A stretch of 13,943 nt of DNA from Haloferacaceae archaeon (GTDB lineage Archaea > Halobacteriota > Halobacteria > Halobacteriales > Haloferacaceae). The notes beneath the pieces are model-generated. The model worked only from the letters and a program-made list of their open reading frames with translations, was not told the DNA's origin and searched no databases. Location of the stretch: the NCBI GenBank assembly GCA_018609965.1, contig JAHENP010000266.1, positions 1 through 13,943 on the forward strand. The letters are read 5' to 3'. How positions within the stretch are numbered: position 1 is the stretch's first letter; every line of letters begins with the position of its first letter. Shown here in pieces: positions 1 through 6,385 of this stretch. The position numbers were made by a program, and so were the translations under genes.

Positions 1-395
1 ACAACGGCCACTTGAACGAGGCGCTGTCGATTCTCGACCGCTTCGACGACCCGCCGTATCTCAACCTCGTGTTCGGGCCCGGAACCCTCTCCCCGCCGAG
101 CCCGCGGAGTCTGCTCACGATGGTCGAGCGGCTCCCCGACCGCGTCGAGTTCGACGTGCTCGGCTTCGGTCGTCACCAACTGCCGCTGACGACGCTGTCG
201 ATCCTGTTGGGTGGCCACGCCCGCGTCGGGCTGGAGGACAACCTCTACTACCGGGAAGGAGAGTACGCGACAAACGACCAACTGGTCGCCCGGACGGCCC
301 GGATTGCCGAGGAGTTGGGGCGACCACCGGCGACCCCCGAGCAGGCGCGGGAGATCCTCGGGATTCAGTATAGCCACAGCAGAAAATTGCTATAG
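1..395 (+). CDS. Beta-keto acid cleavage enzyme (BKACE, DUF849 family), C-terminal part
   Basis: The reading frame is open from the window edge (first full codon at 3) to TAG at 393-395, giving about 131 C-terminal residues; the start lies upstream. BKACE enzymes are zinc-dependent TIM-barrel proteins that cleave beta-keto acids with acetyl-CoA to give acetoacetate and a new CoA ester. Seen here are the family's last barrel strands and C-terminal helix: FGPGTLSPPSP, then FDVLGFGRHQLP, then HARVGLEDNLYY, then NDQLVARTARIAEELGR and ATPEQAREILGI. In characterised members the glutamate of the GLEDN motif is a zinc ligand; it is present. The N-terminal His ligands are outside the window, so substrate class cannot be judged. 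After EILGI the protein ends in a short QYSHSRKLL tail encoded by much more AT-rich DNA, so the extreme C-terminus may have been altered at a junction. The family call is strong; the exact substrate is unknown. Confidence 0.88.
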   Translation, partial: NGHLNEALSILDRFDDPPYLNLVFGPGTLSPPSPRSLLTMVERLPDRVEFDVLGFGRHQLPLTTLSILLGGHARVGLEDNLYYREGEYATNDQLVARTARIAEELGRPPATPEQAREILGIQYSHSRKLL

Positions 396-400
396 TTAAC

Positions 401-430
401 AAAAAGAACTTTTACACTAGTTATTTTATC
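401..430 (+). terminator. Possible T-rich terminator after the BKACE gene
   Basis: Just after the TAG at 393-395 lies an AT-rich stretch with a small dyad (AAAAG at 402-406, CTTTT at 409-413) and a second T-rich run at 421-428. Archaeal transcription often ends in such T-tracts without a strong hairpin. The same bases also carry the likely TATA box of the next gene, so the terminator role is only a suggestion. Confidence 0.3.
421..428 (+). promoter_or_regulatory. TATA-like box for the gene at 454
   Basis: TTATTTTA lies 26-33 bp upstream of the ATG at 454. That spacing would place transcription initiation at or within a few bases of the start codon, as in leaderless haloarchaeal mRNAs. No Shine-Dalgarno motif is visible before the ATG, which agrees with leaderless translation. 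Confidence 0.55.
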
Positions 431-453
431 GCTCCCGGTATCACACCCCCACG

Positions 454-1692
454 ATGCTGCAAAAGCGAGAGAACTTTGTGGCCGTGTTCTTCTTCGGTCT
501 GATCTGCCCAGGTGCGGTCGCGCTCGGACTACTGGGACTGACTGTTCTGGCAAAAAGCACCTTGGTGAGTTTGTTGGCCGGATCGGGGCAGACTGCTGGA
601 ACCCTGGGAGCGGTCCCAGCACTTCTCCTCGGAATCCCGTTCAGCGTCCTGCTCGGGATGATCGCGAGTGCCGCGACGTTCACGCCGACGTTGTTGTTCG
701 ACAGATTTGCGGGAGTGAAACACTGGCTCAAACAGCGAGTGGGACAGATTGTTGATCTCATCCGAGGGGGACCCCCCAACTTCACGAGACTGAGTGAATC
801 ACAGGTCAGAAACGGTGCTCTCATTTTTATTACTCTATTATTTATACTACATATATTAAGAATAATGAACTTTTCTTCTTCTCCCCTGATTGTCACGGTC
901 GGGGGTGATGTTGCACTGTCTGGGTGGTTCTTCATCTCCTTTCCGCTCACAGGTCTGATTCTCGCCCAATTTTTGCCTGTATCAATAAGTGGGTGGATAC
1001 AACCTGACGAGTCGAACAGAGACGAGCGTGACAACGCGGGAGACACGCCCACAGAGGGTGCCAGACTGACCGACGATCCACAGCCGAGGACGACAACTCG
1101 TTGGTACTGGAAACTCGTCAGACCGTTCCGATCACAGGAGGGACTCCTCTGGGTGGAGGTCGTTCGGGAACGTGGAGACGGAGACGGAGACGCCGCTCAA
1201 CCGGTCAAGACAGCGATTTCGGAGTACAAGTCGAATGAGTCCGAAATCATCAAGTCACGGGAACTGTTCGAGACGATTACACACGTTGACGACGAGTACC
1301 GCGGTGGCGCAGAGTGGCTCGACGACGGGTTCGTCGAGTTGTCCCGGTCGAGCGCTGGACTGTTGTTGTTCTTCGGACTCCTCTGGGTCGCGATGGGTGT
1401 CTCTCGTATCGAAGATCATCCACTGGCATTCCTCAAGACGATTCCTGGAGTCGGCAGCGATATTGGAGGAGAAAACCTCAACACTGCGATCCTGGCTATC
1501 AACCCAGAGATAACCGTCGTCTTCGGCGTCGTCCTGCTGGGCATGAGTGCCGTATTGTTCGCCGTCGTTCCACGGATCAAGATGAACGCGTTGGAGGCGG
1601 CGTGTCGAGAGTACTGCGAGAGAGACCTCCCCGAGAGAGAAGACGACGGCCCTACCGACAGCGAGACCCGACATACTCAGACCGACAACTGA
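454..1692 (+). CDS. Six-helix membrane protein of unknown function
   Basis: This 412-residue protein matches no family that I recognise. Six hydrophobic segments are visible at about residues 8-33, 52-75, 121-138, 153-175, 299-316 and 352-373. A hydrophilic region of roughly 120 residues (180-298) splits them into a 4+2 arrangement; it is rich in Asp, Glu, Arg and Thr and includes a GDGDGD stretch. The C-terminal 35 residues are charged and probably cytoplasmic. The ATG start is supported by the TATA-like box 26-33 bp upstream and by a hydrophobic segment starting soon after. Base use is unlike the neighbours: codons around 820-880 are strongly AT-rich (ATT, ATA, TTA) in an otherwise GC-rich window, which suggests recent acquisition or relaxed selection. 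The gene converges on the histidine kinase gene with a 71-bp gap. It is clearly coding from its length and pattern of hydrophobicity, but no function can be assigned. Confidence 0.75.
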   Translation: MLQKRENFVAVFFFGLICPGAVALGLLGLTVLAKSTLVSLLAGSGQTAGTLGAVPALLLGIPFSVLLGMIASAATFTPTLLFDRFAGVKHWLKQRVGQIVDLIRGGPPNFTRLSESQVRNGALIFITLLFILHILRIMNFSSSPLIVTVGGDVALSGWFFISFPLTGLILAQFLPVSISGWIQPDESNRDERDNAGDTPTEGARLTDDPQPRTTTRWYWKLVRPFRSQEGLLWVEVVRERGDGDGDAAQPVKTAISEYKSNESEIIKSRELFETITHVDDEYRGGAEWLDDGFVELSRSSAGLLLFFGLLWVAMGVSRIEDHPLAFLKTIPGVGSDIGGENLNTAILAINPEITVVFGVVLLGMSAVLFAVVPRIKMNALEAACREYCERDLPEREDDGPTDSETRHTQTDN

Positions 1693-1714
1693 CTACACGG
1701 TACGATACTCCAGC

Positions 1715-1743
1715 ACAACCGACCTTTCTCCGAAGCCGGTTGT
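1715..1743. terminator. Inverted repeat between convergent genes
   Basis: ACAACCG (1715-1721) and CGGTTGT (1737-1743) are perfect complements separated by 15 bases, within the 71-bp gap between two converging genes. It could fold in transcripts from either side and act as a shared 3' end element. The stem is only 7 bp and there is no long T-tract, so confidence is low. Confidence 0.25.
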
Positions 1744-1763
1744 CGCTCACCGCGCTGCAGACT

Positions 1764-4547
1764 TCACTCCTCGCCGCGGTGCGGGACGGTGATCTCGACG
1801 GTCGTCCCGTCGTCCGTGTCGAACGCGAGCGTCCCGTTCAGTTCGTCGACGCCCCACCGGAGCTGCCACAGCCCCAGCCCGCGACCGTGCCGGAGATCCG
1901 TCTCCGTCCCGCTCCGGAGCGTCGCGAGTTCTGCGTCCGGAATCCCCGGCCCGTCGTCCGTGATCCTCACCCGGATCGCTCGCCGGTCGCGGTCACCGCT
2001 CGACTCGCCGTTCCGTTCAGTCGCTCCCGTGCCGCCGACCCACGACGCCTCGATCTGAACCCGGTCGGCGGCGTGCTCGACGGCGTTGTCGAGCGCGGCC
2101 GCGACGGCCGCCCGGAGCGCGTCGCGGTCGGTGACGACCGACAGCTCCGGGACGCCAGTCTTCACTGTCACCCCCTCGCGGATCGGGAGTTCGTCGAGCG
2201 TGTCGTCGACCAACGCCGCGACGGACACCGGCTCGGGGTCGAACGCCCGCGCGACGATCCGGTCGACTGCTCTGGCACGTCTTCCCATCGAGTCGAGCCG
2301 GTCGGCGGTCTCCAGGATACGGTCGGCGTGAGCGGCCGTCTCCGACTCCCTGGCGACCAACTGCTCGGCGTGGGCCTTCACCACGTCGAGGTGGTTCCGG
2401 AGGTTGTGCCGGAGCACGCGGTTGAACACCTCCAGCCGTTGCTCCCGGCGGCGCCGCTCGGTCACGTCGTCCGCGACGCCGACGTATCGGCGCTCCCCCG
2501 CCGACAGTTCGACCGTGTACCCCCGGGCCGAGATCCACCGCACGTCCCCGTCCGGCTGGCGCACCCGGAACTCGAAGTCGTAGCTGTCGTCGGGGTCACC
2601 CGTCTGCATATCGCGTCGAACGCGGTCGAACGTCTCCTCGAACGCCGAGCGGTCGCGGTCGTCGACCCCGTCGATAAACGACATCGGCTCCTCGTACAGT
2701 TCCGCGACGGACCGCCCCCACACGTCCTCGTAGGCAGGGTTGACGTACGACACCTCCGAGAAGTCCGGCCGTGCCAGGTAGATCACCTCGTCGATCCGGT
2801 CGGCGATCAGCCGGAACCGCCGTTCGCTCTCCCGGACGGCGCGTTCGCGAGCGACCCGCGCCAACGCGGTTGTGACGTGGTCCGCGAGCGCTCGGGCGAG
2901 TTCGAGCACGGTGTCGTCGACGGTCGCGTGCTCCTCGGCGTCGGCTCCGTCGCTGCCGGCGACGAGCAACCCGTGCTCGCCCAACGGCAGGGTGACGGCC
3001 GTCTCGAAGGGGCCGACCGACCCCGTCGTCGTCTGGGTCGCCTCCCGTTGGAACAGGTCGTAGCCGATCTGTTCTAACGGGAACGACTCCGTCTCGACCC
3101 CCTCCGTCGCGGCCGCCAGCTCCAGCCCCGTCTCGTCGTCGTCGAGCCAACAGGCGGCCGCCGACAGCCCCGTCACCGCGGTGGCGGTCTCGACGGCGAC
3201 GGTCGCGACCTCGGTCGGCGTGGCGGCCGTCTGCATCTCCTCGCTGGCGTTCGCCAACGCCCGGATCGCCGTCTCGCGGCGGCGTCGATCCGTCACGTCG
3301 CGGTGGACGGCGATCACCACCTCCCGGCCGTCCAACGTCGCCGGCGTGACCTTGATCTCGACCCACCGCACCGTCCCGTGTTCCGTCTCCAACGCCCAGT
3401 CGACCAGTTCGGGCTCGCCGGAGTCGACGACCCGGCTGACGACCTGGTCGGTGTCGTCTCTCGTGAACCCGGCCTCGGCGTCGTTCAGCCCCTCGACACC
3501 CTGTTCTCGCACCGCGTCGAGGCTGTCGTAGCCGACTAACGACAGGTACGCGCCGTTGGCGTCGACAATCTCCAGTGTCTCTGCGTCGACGATCGTGATC
3601 GCGTCTTGGACTCCCTCGAAGATCTGTTCGTACGCCCGCCGCCGGCGCTCGCGCTCGGTCACGTCACGTTGGAGCGAGAAGACCAGCCGCTCGCCGTCGA
3701 CTGTCGTCGCCACGAGCGTCGCCTCCACCCACACCGTCTCCCCGTCGGCGCCTTCGACCCGCCACTCGACGGTCTCCGGCTCGCCGGTGTCTGCCACCCG
3801 CTCGATCAGCTCCCAGGCGCGCTTTCCGGTGTACTCCTCGGTAGACGCCGACAGCCCACCGAGTCCCCGGTCGCGAACTGCCGCGAGCGTCTCGTACCCC
3901 AGCGCGTCGAGGTAGCTCTGGTTGGCGTCCACGATCCGCCGCTCGTCTGGGTCGAACGCGACGACCCCGTCTTCGACAACCTCGAACAGCCGGTCGTAGC
4001 CGTGTAGGAGTGTCTGGTCGGCGTCGTCTCCGGGCGTGGCTCTCGTCGGCTCTGGGGACCCCGTCGCGGCCGCCGACGCCTCGTGGCTCTCTGCTTCCGC
4101 CGCGAGCGAACGGAGTCGATCCCGTGCCGTCGCCGGCTCCGACTCCAACAACGCCGCCGGGAGCCAGTCGATCGCGAGCCCGGCCTCAACGGCCGCCACG
4201 CCAGCCTCGCCGGGCCAGTCGTCGACGGCGACCACCGGGGTGTCGTGTGTCGTGTTGCGCGTTGTGTCGCGTGTCGTGTTGCGCGTTGTGTCGCGTGTCG
4301 TGTTCCGCGTTGTGTCGCGTGTCGTGTTGCGCGTTGTGTCAGGCGTCACGTCGCGGTTGCGTCTGTCGGCGTCCGGGTGCTCGTGTCTGTCGGCGTCCGC
4401 GTCGTCGTTCGGGACCGAGTCACCCGCTCGGAGTCGGTCGGCGTCCACCAACAGGAGATCTGCCGCCACCGGCGCGACCGACTCGGCGAGCGTTGCCGAG
4501 ACGCCGACGGTCGCGACGGCGAGATCAGACCCCGAACTCTCTGCCAT
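1764..4547 (-). CDS. Multi-domain sensor histidine kinase (PAS-PAS-GAF-PAS-HisKA-HATPase)
   Basis: A 927-residue, apparently cytoplasmic sensor kinase; no membrane helix is seen. Domains in order: N-terminal region 1-180 with receiver-like alpha/beta patches (DLAVATVGVS, ADLLLVDAD, PVVAVDDW, GLAIDWLP) but no clear phospho-acceptor set; PAS 1 about 183-298 (IVDANQSYLDALGY); PAS 2 about 306-420 (IVDANGAYLSLVGY); GAF about 425-565; PAS 3 about 574-698 (YVNPAYEDVWGRS); dimerisation/phospho-acceptor helix 703-765 with His714 in VLRHNLRN, the usual haloarchaeal H-box; ATPase domain about 800-922 with N-box Asn821, DDGPGIP (864-870) and GRGLGLW (888-894). The catalytic motifs look intact, so it should autophosphorylate and pass phosphate to a response regulator not found in this window. 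The start MAESSGSDL at 4547 was chosen because the frame upstream, though open to 5054, reads as Arg/Pro-rich out-of-frame sequence across the transducer gene. An eight-residue tandem repeat interrupts residues 70-103. The signal is unknown. Confidence 0.92.
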   Translation of the reverse strand: MAESSGSDLAVATVGVSATLAESVAPVAADLLLVDADRLRAGDSVPNDDADADRHEHPDADRRNRDVTPDTTRNTTRDTTRNTTRDTTRNTTRDTTRNTTHDTPVVAVDDWPGEAGVAAVEAGLAIDWLPAALLESEPATARDRLRSLAAEAESHEASAAATGSPEPTRATPGDDADQTLLHGYDRLFEVVEDGVVAFDPDERRIVDANQSYLDALGYETLAAVRDRGLGGLSASTEEYTGKRAWELIERVADTGEPETVEWRVEGADGETVWVEATLVATTVDGERLVFSLQRDVTERERRRRAYEQIFEGVQDAITIVDAETLEIVDANGAYLSLVGYDSLDAVREQGVEGLNDAEAGFTRDDTDQVVSRVVDSGEPELVDWALETEHGTVRWVEIKVTPATLDGREVVIAVHRDVTDRRRRETAIRALANASEEMQTAATPTEVATVAVETATAVTGLSAAACWLDDDETGLELAAATEGVETESFPLEQIGYDLFQREATQTTTGSVGPFETAVTLPLGEHGLLVAGSDGADAEEHATVDDTVLELARALADHVTTALARVARERAVRESERRFRLIADRIDEVIYLARPDFSEVSYVNPAYEDVWGRSVAELYEEPMSFIDGVDDRDRSAFEETFDRVRRDMQTGDPDDSYDFEFRVRQPDGDVRWISARGYTVELSAGERRYVGVADDVTERRRREQRLEVFNRVLRHNLRNHLDVVKAHAEQLVARESETAAHADRILETADRLDSMGRRARAVDRIVARAFDPEPVSVAALVDDTLDELPIREGVTVKTGVPELSVVTDRDALRAAVAAALDNAVEHAADRVQIEASWVGGTGATERNGESSGDRDRRAIRVRITDDGPGIPDAELATLRSGTETDLRHGRGLGLWQLRWGVDELNGTLAFDTDDGTTVEITVPHRGEE
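4239..4340 (-). repeat. 24-bp tandem repeat inside the histidine kinase gene
   Basis: Four in-frame 24-bp units encode DTTRNTTR four times (residues 70-101, last unit ending in His), followed by DT. Units run 4340-4317, 4316-4293, 4292-4269 and 4268-4245. They are nearly identical at DNA level (for example GCGC against CCGC in one unit), which points to recent expansion by slippage or unequal recombination. Each unit also contains two related 12-bp halves (DTTR and NTTR), so the array may have grown from a 12-bp seed. Copy number is likely to vary between strains. Confidence 0.9.
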
Positions 4548-4570
4548 CGTTCTCCGATTGCAGTGGCTAC

Positions 4571-4578
4571 AGAAAAGT
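4571..4578 (-). promoter_or_regulatory. TATA-like box for the histidine kinase gene
   Basis: On the minus strand ACTTTTCT lies 24-31 bp before the ATG at 4547, a spacing that fits a leaderless transcript. It sits in the 139-bp gap after the transducer gene. If functional, the kinase has its own promoter besides possible read-through from the transducer. The motif is weak. Confidence 0.35.
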
Positions 4579-4651
4579 CGTTGGTGGTCGACAGCGCACA
4601 GTCCTCGCGGTCGACGACGCACAGTTCCGGCGAGAGCGCCGCTCTGCCGTG

Positions 4652-4714
4652 TCAGCTTCCGGGTGTCGGCGGGGTGGACACCGGGATCAGCTTCCGGGTG
4701 TCGGCGGGGTGGAC
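4652..4714 (-). repeat. Direct duplication of the 3' end of the transducer gene
   Basis: A 28-bp sequence occurs identically at 4652-4679 and 4687-4714, spaced 35 bp start to start. The copy at 4687-4714 encodes the transducer's last residues (STPPTPGS) and its TGA stop; the other copy lies just downstream in the untranslated gap and reproduces the same coding end and stop. The 35-bp spacing is not a multiple of three, so the downstream copy is out of frame with the gene. It is best read as a small tandem duplication. Confidence 0.9.
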
Positions 4715-6207
4715 GCCGCAGTCTCGTCTCCGTCGTCGGACTCCCCAGGCGTGTCACCCTCGCTGCCGATCTCGGCGAGCGTGCGTTTGGCGTCGGTGAC
4801 GCTGTCGGCGATCTCCTCGACCTGACGGACCTGCCGGCGGTTGGCGGCGGTGATGTCGTCGATCTCCGTCGACACGTCGTCGGCGCTGGCGGCCGCCCGG
4901 TCGACCATGGTGGTGATCTCCTCGGTGGAGGCGGCCTGTTGATCGGTGGCGTTGGCCACCTCCTCGGCGCCGTCCGCGGTCTCGGTCGCGCGGTCGACGA
5001 TCCGGCCGAACGTGTCCCGTGCGGTGGCGATCCGAGCGGCACCCGCCTCTGCACGCTCCGTGGCGGTCTCCAGCCGCGTCACCGTCTCGTCTGTCCGGTT
5101 CTTGATCGCCTCGGCCTGTGACTCGATCCGGGTCGTCTGCTCGGCGGTCTCCTCGGCGAGCGCCTTCACCTCGTCGGCGACGACCGCGAACCCGTCTGCC
5201 GCGTCGCCGGCGCCGCTCCCGCCGGCTCTGGCGGCCTCGATCTTGGCGTTCAACGCCAACAGGTTCGTCTGGTCGGCGATCTCGTCGATCAACGACACCA
5301 CCTCGTCGATCTCCGCCACCTCCGCCCGGAGTTCGTCGAACTCCGCGCTGGCGTCCCCGACGGCCGACTCCACCTCCTCGACGAGATCGGCCGTCTCCGT
5401 CGCGGCCTCGTAGCCGTCTTCCGCGAGCGACAGCGTCTCGTCGCTGGCCTCGCGGACGTTGTCCGCCTGGGAGGCGATCTCCTCGACGACCGCACTCAGA
5501 TCGGCCACCTCCTCGGCGACATCTGCGGTCGTCGTCGCCTGCTCGTCGGCTAACTCCCCGATCTCCGCGGAACTGCCCGACACGTCCTCGGCCGTCGCCA
5601 ACAGTTCGCGGACACTCTCTTCGACGGTGTCTGCGAGATCGCGCAGGAGTTCCTCCTGCCGTCGCAGTTCGGTCTCGCGGGCCTGGAGCTGTTCGGCGCG
5701 CCGGAGGCGTTGGATCGCCGCCGCGCCGCTGTTGCACAACACCTCCAGGAACCGTTGGTCGCGGTCGCTGAACGTGCCCGGTTCCGGCGACGCCGACAAC
5801 AACGCGCCGTACTCGCCGAGCGGGACGATCACCTCGCTCCGGAACGTCGCCTCGGGGTTGTAACGCCCCCCGTCGTCGGCGTGGTAGTCGTCGACGCTGA
5901 GTGGTTCGCCGGTCTCGTACACGTCCCAGGCGTGGCTGTCGGGCCCCAACGCCGGCGGCTTCCCCAGGTCCTGTTCGAGGTTCCCGCTCCACACCTCTGG
6001 CACGAGCGCCTGCTCCGTCTCGTCGTGCCGGTGGACGCCGGTCTGGGTGAGATCGAGTACGTCCGTCGCGGCCGTCAACAGGGTGTCGAGTGCCGCCGCC
6101 TCCGAGTCGGCCGTCATCATCGCGTCGATGGCGTCGTACAACGTGTCTGCCGCACCGAACGCCTCGCGGTCTGCCGCCAGCCGGTCGTCAGCCTCACTCG
6201 CTCCCAT
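4687..6207 (-). CDS. Soluble GAF-domain methyl-accepting chemotaxis-type transducer
   Basis: A 506-residue protein without membrane helices, so probably a cytoplasmic sensor. Residues about 20-165 form a haloarchaeal-type GAF domain ([41 protein letters not shown]). A long Glu/Ala/Thr-rich coiled coil follows (about 170-480), with the signalling hairpin near 300-355: [20 protein letters not shown], then [20 protein letters not shown]. This region binds CheA/CheW in known transducers. The turn between the two arms is longer than usual: nine residues (GSGAGDAAD, 330-338) where E. coli Tsr has four. Ala/Glu-rich heptads on both arms could hold methylation sites, but specific residues cannot be assigned. 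The Ser/Thr/Pro tail (from about 482) lacks a CheR-binding pentapeptide. No che genes are in the window, so coupling to taxis or to the downstream histidine kinase is unproven. The ATG at 6207 fits the TATA-like box at 6233-6240. Confidence 0.93.
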   Translation of the reverse strand: MGASEADDRLAADREAFGAADTLYDAIDAMMTADSEAAALDTLLTAATDVLDLTQTGVHRHDETEQALVPEVWSGNLEQDLGKPPALGPDSHAWDVYETGEPLSVDDYHADDGGRYNPEATFRSEVIVPLGEYGALLSASPEPGTFSDRDQRFLEVLCNSGAAAIQRLRRAEQLQARETELRRQEELLRDLADTVEESVRELLATAEDVSGSSAEIGELADEQATTTADVAEEVADLSAVVEEIASQADNVREASDETLSLAEDGYEAATETADLVEEVESAVGDASAEFDELRAEVAEIDEVVSLIDEIADQTNLLALNAKIEAARAGGSGAGDAADGFAVVADEVKALAEETAEQTTRIESQAEAIKNRTDETVTRLETATERAEAGAARIATARDTFGRIVDRATETADGAEEVANATDQQAASTEEITTMVDRAAASADDVSTEIDDITAANRRQVRQVEEIADSVTDAKRTLAEIGSEGDTPGESDDGDETAASTPPTPGS

Positions 6208-6232
6208 GATACGGTACGGGAGGTCACTACCA

Positions 6233-6240
6233 CATAAACA
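6233..6240 (-). promoter_or_regulatory. TATA-like box for the transducer gene
   Basis: TGTTTATG on the minus strand lies 26-33 bp upstream of the ATG at 6207, consistent with a leaderless transcript. It is on one side of the 178-bp divergent intergenic region 6208-6385, whose centre (about 6265-6305) is strongly AT-rich and could bind regulators. Nothing else gene-like is seen in that region. Confidence 0.5.
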
Positions 6241-6356
6241 TCTTGTTGCTGCTCGAATCCAGTCAATCCATATTTTTGACTTATGTTTCTAGTTTAGATT
6301 ATCTGATACACAGTACCACGCCGAGAGAGGCGAGACGACCTCCCACGGTGACAAAC

Positions 6357-6365
6357 ACTTTACTC
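6357..6365 (+). promoter_or_regulatory. TATA-like box for the gene at 6386
   Basis: CACTTTACT, with TTTA at 6359-6362, lies 21-29 bp before the ATG at 6386. The spacing suggests a leaderless or nearly leaderless mRNA. Together with the minus-strand box at 6233-6240 it forms a divergent promoter pair. Confidence 0.45.
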
Positions 6366-6385
6366 CGGTCTACAAACAGACGGCT

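Noticed and set aside
1715..1743. Strong bidirectional terminator between convergent genes
   Set aside because: The stem is only 7 bp with a 15-base loop and no T-tract, so it was kept only as a low-confidence feature, not a finding.
1314..3077. Long plus-strand open frame (587 codons) overlapping the end of the membrane protein gene and the kinase gene
   Set aside because: Its product is Arg/Pro/Val-rich with no domain, and it lies antisense to the intact ATPase and PAS motifs of the kinase. It is a high-GC shadow frame.
4239..4340. Possible CRISPR-like repeat array
   Set aside because: The units are contiguous with no spacers, in frame, and encode a regular peptide repeat.
4548..5054. N-terminal extension of the histidine kinase frame to 5054
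   Set aside because: The extension is Arg/Pro-rich, includes the out-of-frame transducer end, and has no domain. The ATG at 4547 has a usable promoter-like box.
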